From Planctomycetes bacterium RBG_13_46_10 (lineage in GTDB: Bacteria > Planctomycetota > Phycisphaerae > Sedimentisphaerales > Anaerobacaceae): 5,033 nucleotides of DNA. A program made the translations under genes and the position numbers. The notes below the pieces were generated by a model. That model was not told the origin of the DNA, made no database searches, and was given only the letters and a program-made list of their open reading frames with translations. The stretch is taken from positions 3,312 through 8,344 of the forward strand of contig MHYD01000080.1 in assembly GCA_001824645.1 (NCBI GenBank), read 5' to 3'. Shown one piece after another: positions 1-4,750 of this stretch; position 1 is the stretch's first letter; every line of letters begins with the position of its first letter.

Positions 1-2118
1 ATTAACAGCGGCGTCAGAAACATCCTGCAAAATATGCCTAAGCTGGATTACATCGAAGGCCTGCTGGCTGAGATAGTCAAAGCCGATTTGGAGTACGCAA
101 ATGCAGTCGAGGCTGCGCTCGAGGGCAAGACCGATTCTCTCGTAGTCAACAGCACAGCCAAACTGCTGGCTGATACGGAAACCATCGAAAAACTCCAAGG
201 CAGAGTAAATTTTATATGCTTAGACAAAATAGAGCCGTTTATCGATACAAAAGATTTTTCGAAATTGCCCTGCGTCAAAGGCAGGCTCGTCGAGTTCGTA
301 AGAACCGAGAGCAAATACGCACCGTTAGTCTGGAAGCTGCTCGGCAAAACGATACTCGTCGATTCGGTTGAGGATGCGATTGAACTGGCTAAGAGCACCG
401 CAGGGGACTATGCGTTTGTCACCTTAAAAGGCGAATCGGTAAGTGCAGACGGCATGATAAAGCTCGGGCCGATGCGAAAACCCGCAGGCCTGATATCCCG
501 CAAAAGCAGGCTGCGTCAATTAGAGGAATATATTAAAAAAATACAATCCGAAATCGAGATGCTCGAAGCGGAAATTGAAAGCAAGACGCGGGAAAACGCA
601 CACATAGACAAGCTCTGCAAAGACCTGCGGACGGCTGTCTATGAGGCAACCACCGAAAAAATGCACGTAAGCTCGAAGCTGACCGTTTACGAGCAGGACA
701 TAAACCGCCTCAAAAAGGAGCAGCCTTTGATAGCCGGCGAGATCGACCTGCTGGAGGCCCAGATAGCCCAGTCGGTGCAGAAGGAGTACGACTCGCAGCA
801 GAAGCTCCAGGAGCTTGAGGTGGTCAACAAGCAGCGCACGCAGCGCATTAAAGAGCTTGAAACAAAATATAACGAGCAAAAAGATGCCCTGGCGGGACAA
901 ACCAGCCTGCTTACCGACCTGAAAGTGACTTTAGGCCAGGCTGCAGAGCACAGCCGGGCGCTGAAACAGATAATCGAAAATTGCGAAAGCCAGATACAGG
1001 CAAACCGTAAATCCATCGGCACAACCCAAGAAGAAATAAAAAATTCCAAATTGGAAATCCAGAATTCAGAAAGGGACATCCTTAACTGCGAATCAGCGGT
1101 CTCGGAGCTCTTCGTCGAGAAGGAGCAGCACCAGCAAAGCAACAAGCTTTTGTATGAAGAAATAGAAAAGCTGCACGAAGACAAAAAACAAATCGAGGAG
1201 AATCTGCGGCAAAAGCGCGGCGAAAAGAGCAAATTAGAATCCGGCGTCGGCGAGCTTAAAGTCGAATTAGGCCAGCTTGAGGTAATCAAGCAGAACCTTA
1301 TCCAAAGGGTGCAGGAAGAGCTGCAGATTGACCTGGTCGAGGCCTATAAAAAATATACGGACAGCCAGGCCTGTCCCGAGCATAGTCGAGGGATCGACTG
1401 GGACCAAATCAGGGAAGAGATAAACATGCTTCGCGGCAAAATCGAACGGCTCGGCAATGTAAATGTCGATGCCATAGCCCAGCAGGAAGGCCTGGAGGAA
1501 AGGCATAAATTCCTCAGCGAGCAGGTCGAGGACTTAAATTCCAGCAAAGCCCAGCTGCAGCAATTGATAATCAGGCTCAACAAAAAGAGCAGGGATAAAT
1601 TCGTTGAAACCTTCGAACAAATCCGAGTTCATTTCCAGCAGATTTTCCGCAAGCTCTTCGGCGGCGGCAAGGCCGACATTGTGCTCGAGGCCGGTCCCGG
1701 CGAAAGCGGGGAACCGGACCCGCTTGAAGCGGGGATAGAGGTAATCGCAAAGCCGCCAGGCAAGGAGACACGAAGCATATCGCTGCTCAGCGGCGGCGAA
1801 AAGTCGATGACGGCGATTGCGCTTTTGTTTGCCGTATTTAAAACCAAGCCTTCGCCCTTCTGCTTCCTCGACGAGATCGACGCAGCACTGGACGAGGCGA
1901 ACAACGAGCGGTTCAACATATTGCTGCGGGAGTTTCAGAAAGAGTCGCAGTTCATAGTGATTACCCACTCCAAGCGGACGATGAGCGTTGCGGAAGAGTT
2001 GTTCGGCATAACGATGCAAACCCATGGCGTCAGCAAGAAGATAAGCGTCCGATTCGACCAGTTCGGCCGAGAAGAAGCTGTTGGCGGTGAGCCTGTCGAA
2101 TCCGCCGCTGTGGCATAG
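1..2118 (+). CDS. smc: Chromosome partition protein SMC, 3' part (hinge, coiled coil, C-terminal ATPase head)
   Basis: SMC is a DNA-organising ATPase that dimerises through its hinge and, with ScpA and ScpB, compacts and separates chromosomes. The frame is open from base 1, so the true start and N-terminal Walker A head lie upstream; 705 residues of an expected ~1150-1250 are seen. In window residue numbers, the hinge covers about 1-165 (GLLAEIVKADLEYANAVEAAL) and a long, charged returning coiled coil about 166-550. The C-terminal head follows, with KLFGGGKADIVLE, the ABC signature LSGGEK (596-601), Walker B FCFLDE (620-625), the D-loop ALDEAN and the H-loop histidine at 656 in FIVITHSKRTM. 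All ATPase motifs look intact. Oddities: the hinge glycine motif is degenerate, an ACPEHSRG peptide interrupts the distal coil (457-464), and the tail carries GGEPVES. Codon choice is patchy: about 745-850 favours G/C-ending codons, about 970-1080 favours A-ending ones. No terminator is evident after the stop. Identity is secure; the oddities are my reading of the sequence. Confidence 0.97.
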   Translation: MNSGVRNILQNMPKLDYIEGLLAEIVKADLEYANAVEAALEGKTDSLVVNSTAKLLADTETIEKLQGRVNFICLDKIEPFIDTKDFSKLPCVKGRLVEFVRTESKYAPLVWKLLGKTILVDSVEDAIELAKSTAGDYAFVTLKGESVSADGMIKLGPMRKPAGLISRKSRLRQLEEYIKKIQSEIEMLEAEIESKTRENAHIDKLCKDLRTAVYEATTEKMHVSSKLTVYEQDINRLKKEQPLIAGEIDLLEAQIAQSVQKEYDSQQKLQELEVVNKQRTQRIKELETKYNEQKDALAGQTSLLTDLKVTLGQAAEHSRALKQIIENCESQIQANRKSIGTTQEEIKNSKLEIQNSERDILNCESAVSELFVEKEQHQQSNKLLYEEIEKLHEDKKQIEENLRQKRGEKSKLESGVGELKVELGQLEVIKQNLIQRVQEELQIDLVEAYKKYTDSQACPEHSRGIDWDQIREEINMLRGKIERLGNVNVDAIAQQEGLEERHKFLSEQVEDLNSSKAQLQQLIIRLNKKSRDKFVETFEQIRVHFQQIFRKLFGGGKADIVLEAGPGESGEPDPLEAGIEVIAKPPGKETRSISLLSGGEKSMTAIALLFAVFKTKPSPFCFLDEIDAALDEANNERFNILLREFQKESQFIVITHSKRTMSVAEELFGITMQTHGVSKKISVRFDQFGREEAVGGEPVESAAVA
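1370..1392 (+). repeat. REP-like short repeat in frame within smc
   Basis: A 23-bp stretch contains CCCGAGCATAGTCGAGGG, with CCC and GGG ends and the GAGCnnnGTCGA core of a dispersed short palindrome-like repeat common in some environmental bacterial genomes. It is read in frame as ACPEHSRG, a cysteine/proline-containing peptide alien to the surrounding Lys/Glu/Gln-rich coiled coil. It lies between the coil and the conserved IERLGNVNVDAI segment. The assignment rests on motif recognition; no copy count could be made. Confidence 0.55.
2083..2106 (+). repeat. REP-like short repeat with inverted arms at the smc 3' end
   Basis: The core GAGCCTGTCGAA (2089-2100) is flanked by the 5-bp inverted arms GGCGG (2083-2087) and CCGCC (2102-2106). 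It encodes GEPVESA in the last dozen residues of SMC, beyond the conserved KKISVRF strand where most SMC proteins are nearly finished. The GAGC...GTCGA core is shared with the element at 1370-1392, so both probably belong to one repeat family. The hairpin could also influence mRNA 3' ends, but no T tract follows it. Confidence 0.45.
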
Positions 2119-2203
2119 ATATCCAGAGTGCAAAATTTCGCTGAAACACCATTTCCACGCATAAAACAAGCATTTTAAATTACCTATGATTTCGAATCTG
2201 TAT

Positions 2204-2231
2204 TTGACTATAGCCTTTAGACAAGTACAAT
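2204..2231 (+). promoter_or_regulatory. Sigma70-type promoter for the beta-helix gene
   Basis: A -35 box TTGACT (2204-2209) and a -10 box TACAAT (2226-2231) each match the consensus at 5 of 6 bases and are 16 bp apart. Transcription would begin near 2238, giving a leader of about 70 nt before the ATG at 2309. This argues against the in-frame upstream ATG at 2186, which precedes the promoter. It is a sequence match only. Confidence 0.6.
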
Positions 2232-2256
2232 TAAGAGGTTTCCAAAATATATGTAG

Positions 2257-2294
2257 TAGGATTAAATCATCACTATTAAAAATCAACAATCCTA
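2257..2294 (+). promoter_or_regulatory. Inverted repeat in the leader next to the ribosome binding site
   Basis: TAGGATT (2257-2263) is the exact reverse complement of AATCCTA (2288-2294), with a 24-nt A/T-rich loop. The downstream arm ends 2 nt before the Shine-Dalgarno AAGGAG (2297-2302). Folding could modulate access to the ribosome binding site or stabilise the 5' end of the mRNA. The stem is only 7 bp with a large loop, so it may be fortuitous. Confidence 0.3.
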
Positions 2295-2296
2295 AG

Positions 2297-2302
2297 AAGG
2301 AG
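2297..2302 (+). promoter_or_regulatory. Ribosome binding site of the beta-helix gene
   Basis: AAGGAG lies 6 nt before the ATG at 2309. It decides the start in favour of this ATG over the upstream in-frame ATG at 2186, which would also bury the signal peptide 41 residues into the protein. Confidence 0.85.
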
Positions 2303-2308
2303 AAAAAA

Positions 2309-3298
2309 ATGAAAACAAAAAATTCGAGTGCGAAACTTTTGGCAAGCTTCCTGGCTTTCGGCAGCATCCTGACCTTTCTGGCGTTCTGCTCGGCCGCAGA
2401 CCCGGAGCCGGTCTCGCCGGTTGAGCCGGTGACACAAAAGCTGTCGGACGCTCAGCCAATACCGAATCTGCCCTTCACAATCAGCCAGAGCGGCTCTTAC
2501 TGCCTCACACAAAACCTGACCCATACGAATCAAAACACAAATGCGATTGAAGTTAATGCCGATAACGTGACGATTGACCTGGCCGGCTTCAGCCTCATCG
2601 GACCAGGCTCAAATTCAGGAGCAAGCAGCGGGATTCACATGAACGGCCGTGCCAACGTCGAGATACGCAACGGCACAATAACCGGCTTCGGCGACAGCGG
2701 AATCTGGGAGGAGGACAGCGAAGCGGCAACCGGTCACCGCGTCATTTCCGTCCGCGTGCTGTCGAACGGCGGCACCGGCATCGAACTTGCGAGCCAAAAC
2801 AATTTGGTCAAAGACTGTACTGTTTCAAATAACTGCCTTGCTGTGACCACGGCCTGGGGCGGTATCAGTTGCAGCCATGCGTCTTCTATTATCGGCAATG
2901 TGGTCTCTAATCATGGCGTTTTTTCCGGCATTATCACCGACAGCGGATGTACAATCAGCGGCAATACTGTTTCTGGGAATGGCTGGGGCATCAGGGTGTG
3001 GTATGGATGCAATGTCACCGGCAACACATGCTCCTGGGATTTTGATGGGATTTCAGCCCCAGGAAATGGGAACCTTATTAAAGGTAATACGGTCCTTGGC
3101 AGCATACAAAATGGAATCGTGGCAGATGGCGCTTATAACTCTATCGAGGAGAATCTTGTGACACTTTGTGAAACCGGCATCAATTTCACGAATTCTGCGA
3201 ACTTTTACGCCAACAACCGGGCATTTAACAACACAACCAACTACGGCGGGACATTGCCCACCGGAATCCGCAACGGCGGTGGCAATATCGGGTTCTGA
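2309..3298 (+). CDS. Secreted right-handed parallel beta-helix repeat protein
   Basis: A 329-residue exported protein of the pectate-lyase-like/NosD-type beta-helix fold. Residues 1-30 are a classical signal peptide: KTKNSSAK, a hydrophobic core LLASFLAFGSILTFLAF, then CSAA|DPEP as the likely signal peptidase I site. The C at 27 is preceded by LAF, which does not make a good lipobox. A proline-rich linker (31-55) leads to the module FTISQSGSYCLTQNLT ... ADNVTIDLAGFSLIG (57-98), familiar from secreted planctomycete-like proteins. From about 117, coils of ~20-24 residues repeat with an asparagine/glycine pattern (NVEIRNGTITGF, NLVKDCTVSNN, CTISGNTVSGNGWGI, CNVTGNT, NLIKGNTVLGSIQNGI), ending at ANNRAFNN and NIGF. 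Such folds bind or cut polysaccharides or act as surface structures. I see no recognisable catalytic set, so substrate and activity are unknown. It appears monocistronic, with its own promoter. Confidence 0.88.
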   Translation: MKTKNSSAKLLASFLAFGSILTFLAFCSAADPEPVSPVEPVTQKLSDAQPIPNLPFTISQSGSYCLTQNLTHTNQNTNAIEVNADNVTIDLAGFSLIGPGSNSGASSGIHMNGRANVEIRNGTITGFGDSGIWEEDSEAATGHRVISVRVLSNGGTGIELASQNNLVKDCTVSNNCLAVTTAWGGISCSHASSIIGNVVSNHGVFSGIITDSGCTISGNTVSGNGWGIRVWYGCNVTGNTCSWDFDGISAPGNGNLIKGNTVLGSIQNGIVADGAYNSIEENLVTLCETGINFTNSANFYANNRAFNNTTNYGGTLPTGIRNGGGNIGF

Positions 3299-3335
3299 TC
3301 TCGCGCTCGGGTCACTGGTCACGAGCGACGAGTCA
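3296..3335. terminator. GC-rich hairpin spanning the beta-helix stop codon; possible terminator or transcription boundary
   Basis: CTCG plus CGCTCG (3300-3309) pairs with CGAGCG (3322-3327) and CGAG (3329-3332), with A3328 bulged and a 12-nt loop. TGA (3296-3298, the stop codon) can extend the stem by pairing with TCA (3333-3335) across bulged T3299. It lies between two convergent genes. No T tract follows on either strand, so it is not a textbook intrinsic terminator; it might protect the 3' end or act with Rho. Confidence 0.4.
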
Positions 3336-3336
3336 C
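3311..3336 (+). repeat. Three GTCAC direct repeats
   Basis: GTCAC occurs at 3311-3315, 3318-3322 and 3332-3336, with an ACGAGCG/ACGAGTC direct repeat (3321-3327, 3328-3334) overlapping them. The cluster forms the loop and right arm of the hairpin at the end of the beta-helix gene. It looks like a small dispersed-repeat remnant rather than an operator. The function is unknown. Confidence 0.4.
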
Positions 3337-3361
3337 GGCCTTCCGCACTGATGCAGCAAAA

Positions 3362-3538
3362 TCAGGAGAAGAATTTTCTATTCGGGCATATCGCCACGCA
3401 CCATATAAAAAGAAGAACTGCTACAAGGGCTGTCCGGGAAATGTCTCTGTCCACAGCCTCCATGTTTGTCAATGCTGCGATACAAACATAGGCGATAATT
3501 GCCACGAGAGAAAGCAATGCAACCTTTACGTATCGCAT
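3362..3538 (-). CDS. Small two-helix membrane protein, 58 residues, unknown function
   Basis: I do not recognise this protein. It is a 58-residue product starting MRYVKVALLSLV. Residues 4-24 (VKVALLSLVAIIAYVCIAALT) and 36-52 (TALVAVLLFIWCVAIC) are hydrophobic helices joined by a charged loop NMEAVDRDISR; the tail PNRKFFS is basic. The first helix could alternatively be an uncleaved signal anchor. The start at 3538 is chosen because GGAGGA (3546-3551 on this strand) lies 7 nt upstream; the in-frame ATG five codons earlier overlaps that site and has none of its own. A good promoter sits directly upstream. It converges on the beta-helix gene with a 63-bp gap. Having promoter, ribosome binding site and membrane pattern together makes a real gene likely despite its size. 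Confidence 0.62.
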   Translation of the reverse strand: MRYVKVALLSLVAIIAYVCIAALTNMEAVDRDISRTALVAVLLFIWCVAICPNRKFFS

Positions 3539-3545
3539 TTTTTGT

Positions 3546-3551
3546 TCCTCC
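3546..3551 (-). promoter_or_regulatory. Ribosome binding site of the 58-residue membrane protein
   Basis: Read on the minus strand this is GGAGGA, a near-perfect anti-16S match 7 nt before the ATG at 3538. It settles the start over the in-frame ATG at 3553. Confidence 0.7.
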
Positions 3552-3557
3552 ATTTAA

Positions 3558-3585
3558 AGTATAACCCAGAAATTCTATATGCCAA
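3558..3585 (-). promoter_or_regulatory. Sigma70-type promoter for the 58-residue membrane protein
   Basis: On the minus strand, TTGGCA (3580-3585) and TATACT (3558-3563) are 16 bp apart and each match consensus at 5 of 6 positions. Initiation about 7 nt downstream would be near 3551, so the mRNA would begin almost exactly at the Shine-Dalgarno sequence with a leader of only ~13 nt. Confidence 0.5.
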
Positions 3586-3710
3586 ATAACAGGTTTTTTT
3601 TTGCTGTACCGGCGGTTTTTTGGCCAGGCTGCGTGATTTCGCAACAATTATCGGAACCCCCGCAGGCGGGATTAATTATATACGCCGCCGGTTTACTCCT
3701 AATCCTAAAG

Positions 3711-3731
3711 CCCCTGAGTTTATCTCGGGGG
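3711..3731. terminator. Strong stem-loop, possible terminator
   Basis: CCCCTGAG (3711-3718) pairs with CTCGGGGG (3724-3731) over 8 bp, including one T-G wobble, around a TTTAT loop. Nothing transcribed clearly runs into it on either strand, and the T-rich stretch (3765-3780) is 34 bp away, so a canonical intrinsic terminator is not supported. Its right arm overlaps the first copy of the GGGGTCATA direct repeat. Confidence 0.35.
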
Positions 3732-3753
3732 TCATATTCCCTTTGGGGTCATA
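3728..3753 (+). repeat. GGGGTCATA direct repeat
   Basis: Two identical 9-bp copies (3728-3736 and 3745-3753) start 17 bp apart, 44 bp upstream of the extended -10 promoter. They could be a paired regulator site, although 17 bp is not a whole number of helical turns. The function is unproven. Confidence 0.3.
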
Positions 3754-3796
3754 ATTCAAAACGTTATTTTTTTGATTTTCTTTCCACATGACAGGT

Positions 3797-3805
3797 TGGT
3801 ATAAT
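3797..3805 (+). promoter_or_regulatory. Extended -10 promoter for the 55-residue membrane protein
   Basis: TGGTATAAT is a perfect TGn extension plus TATAAT -10 box. No acceptable -35 box lies 16-18 bp upstream, which is tolerated by extended -10 promoters. Transcription from about 3812 would give a ~90-nt leader before the ATG at 3903. Confidence 0.5.
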
Positions 3806-3873
3806 TCCGAGCAACAAACCAGCGAGTTTTCAACTTTGGGAGAACGAATCAATATAATTAAAATGTTGTTAAA

Positions 3874-3890
3874 GTAAGCTAATGGCTTAC
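3874..3890 (+). promoter_or_regulatory. Hairpin in the leader enclosing an alternative ATG
   Basis: GTAAGC (3874-3879) and GCTTAC (3885-3890) form a perfect 6-bp stem around the 5-nt loop TAATG, which contains the in-frame ATG at 3882. The Shine-Dalgarno GGAG for the preferred start begins 3 nt after the stem. The hairpin would disfavour the upstream ATG and could influence initiation at 3903. Confidence 0.4.
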
Positions 3891-3902
3891 ATGGAGCCTG
3901 CT

Positions 3903-4070
3903 ATGACGTGGAAAAAGATATGGAAGTTGATTTTGCCAATTTGTGCATTTTTTATTGGATGCATTTTAGCACCGCCTGACCCTCGTAGCCAGTATATCTA
4001 TGGTTTTATATGTTTGCTCATAGTATTATTATTTTTGATATTTAAGAATTATATCATTACAAAAAAGTAA
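3903..4070 (+). CDS. Small two-helix membrane protein, 55 residues, unknown function
   Basis: The start at 3903 gives MTWKKIWKLIL and has GGAG (3893-3896) 6 nt upstream; ATGs at 3882 and 3891 would add up to seven residues but lack this spacing. Residues 1-8 are basic. Helix 1 is about 8-23 (KLILPICAFFIGCILA), helix 2 about 31-48 (YIYGFICLLIVLLFLIF), and the tail KNYIITKK is basic, suggesting both ends face the cytoplasm. The loop APPDPRSQ resembles the PPDxxSQ stretch between two late membrane helices of the TatC translocase, but the protein is far too short for TatC and lacks the helix-2 features I would expect. I therefore leave it unnamed. A GAAAC-CTTA-GTTTC mini hairpin (4080-4093) follows the stop. 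An extended -10 promoter and leader hairpin precede it. Confidence 0.55.
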   Translation: MTWKKIWKLILPICAFFIGCILAPPDPRSQYIYGFICLLIVLLFLIFKNYIITKK

Positions 4071-4117
4071 AAATAACCAGAAACCTTAGTTTCCAGAATC
4101 TTTCGAGTGTTTAGAAC

Positions 4118-4137
4118 GGGCTGAAGCGTGTTGTAGA
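4118..4137 (+). repeat. Copy 1 of a 20-bp direct repeat
   Basis: GGGCTGAAGCGTGTTGTAGA matches 4697-4716 at 19 of 20 bases. The two copies flank the lipoprotein gene, 579 bp apart. The homology does not clearly extend beyond the 20-mer. Confidence 0.6.
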
Positions 4138-4156
4138 ATTGTCAGGTTGGTGTTTT

Positions 4157-4627
4157 ATGATTATGAGATACGTATTGAGACTTATTCTCGTTCTTTTCGC
4201 CATCTGTATGAGTTCATGTTGTCAAAACGATGAGAGTATCAGAAAAGAATTTGCACAAGTTTTAATATATCCAATCGTAGAGTCAACTGTCCCGGTTTTA
4301 GTATTTGATGCTTTCTACCTTGAAAATGACAAATGGCCGAGTTCCAAGGAAGAATTAGCTGACTTCTGCTTCCAGAACAAATGGGATGATTACGGAAACT
4401 TTTGGAAATCATGCGAATATTTCAATACAAAGGAACTCGATGACGGCTCTTTAGAAATTACATACAAAAATACTATTCATCCATCCAATGGCGGCTCTGC
4501 AACTTATACAATTTCTACGAAAATTCCTAAACCTTCTGGTGATAAAAAAGCCGTTCGCGAAGAATTAGACAGACTCCTAATGAAAAAGGAAGAAAACATC
4601 AACAAACTGCTTCAGGAAACTCGATAA
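4157..4627 (+). CDS. Putative lipoprotein, about 156 residues, unknown function
   Basis: I do not recognise the family. From the ATG at 4157 the product begins MIMRYVLRLILVLFAICMSSCC. This is a lipoprotein-type signal: arginines, a hydrophobic core (residues 7-17), then MSSC with C21 as the likely lipidated cysteine. The M at the -3 position is acceptable but not the commonest, and C22 follows directly. The mature part is mixed alpha/beta: a hydrophobic segment VLIYPIVESTVPVLVFDAFYL (35-55), then ENDKWPSSKEELADFC, a YxxFW/Y aromatic region (79-89), beta-prone SLEITYKN and ATYTISTKIP, and a charged C-terminal helix from about 130 (KKAVREELDRLLMKKEENINKLLQ). The ATG at 4163 and a TTG at 4139 are alternative starts; GGTG just upstream is only a weak ribosome binding site. 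It lies 86 bp after the small membrane gene and might be cotranscribed with it. Confidence 0.68.
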   Translation: MIMRYVLRLILVLFAICMSSCCQNDESIRKEFAQVLIYPIVESTVPVLVFDAFYLENDKWPSSKEELADFCFQNKWDDYGNFWKSCEYFNTKELDDGSLEITYKNTIHPSNGGSATYTISTKIPKPSGDKKAVREELDRLLMKKEENINKLLQETR

Positions 4628-4661
4628 TCACTCCTGAGCGTGGCGTTATCATCCTTTGTTT

Positions 4662-4700
4662 ATCAGTCTGAGGCGGATAAATTTTTAATCAGTCTGGGGC
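4662..4700 (+). repeat. Short direct repeat ATCAGTCTGRGGC
   Basis: Copies at 4662-4674 and 4688-4700 differ at one base and start 26 bp apart. The second runs directly into the 20-mer GGGCTGAAGCG... at 4697, so the region looks like a composite of small duplications. Confidence 0.5.
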
Positions 4701-4716
4701 TGAAGCGCGTTGTAGA
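4697..4716 (+). repeat. Copy 2 of a 20-bp direct repeat
   Basis: GGGCTGAAGCGCGTTGTAGA matches 4118-4137 except for one C/T difference, on the same strand. The lipoprotein gene lies between the copies. Confidence 0.6.
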
Positions 4717-4750
4717 TTATATGCTGCACTTTGCGACAAAGACATCAATT

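Larger units (their letters stand above)
3539..3902. other. Intergenic region between divergent small membrane-protein genes
   Basis: No credible gene is seen in these 364 bp. It holds the minus-strand promoter and ribosome binding site at its left end and a 9-T run (3594-3602). ACCGGCGG (3608-3615) and CCGCCGGT (3685-3692) form an 8-bp inverted pair, and CCCG/CGGG (3659-3662, 3667-3670) a tight small one. A strong hairpin lies at 3711-3731, GGGGTCATA is directly repeated (3728-3736, 3745-3753), and an extended -10 promoter sits at 3797-3805. The 70-codon open frame at 3579-3791 has low-complexity composition and no ribosome binding site. Confidence 0.6.

Noticed and set aside
2119..2203. Terminator search after smc
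   Set aside because: Only a trivial TTTCGCTGAAA-type pairing is present, with no stem plus T tract.
2186..2308. Upstream N-terminal extension of the beta-helix protein
   Set aside because: The ATG at 2186 lies before the predicted promoter, has no ribosome binding site, and would displace the signal peptide.
1534..2367. 277-codon minus-strand open frame opposite the smc 3' end
   Set aside because: It is an antisense shadow of the conserved smc head domain, with no start signals and implausible composition.
3168..3491. 107-codon plus-strand frame across the beta-helix end and convergent gap
   Set aside because: It overlaps two better-supported genes in other frames and has low-complexity, Thr-rich composition.
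3579..3791. 70-codon plus-strand open frame
   Set aside because: It lacks a ribosome binding site, crosses two hairpins and a T-rich stretch, and overlaps the minus-strand promoter.
4111..4139. Possible promoter TTAGAA ... TAGAAT before the lipoprotein gene
   Set aside because: The -35 matches consensus at only about 3 of 6 bases, and the -10 overlaps the 20-bp repeat, so it is not distinguishable from chance.
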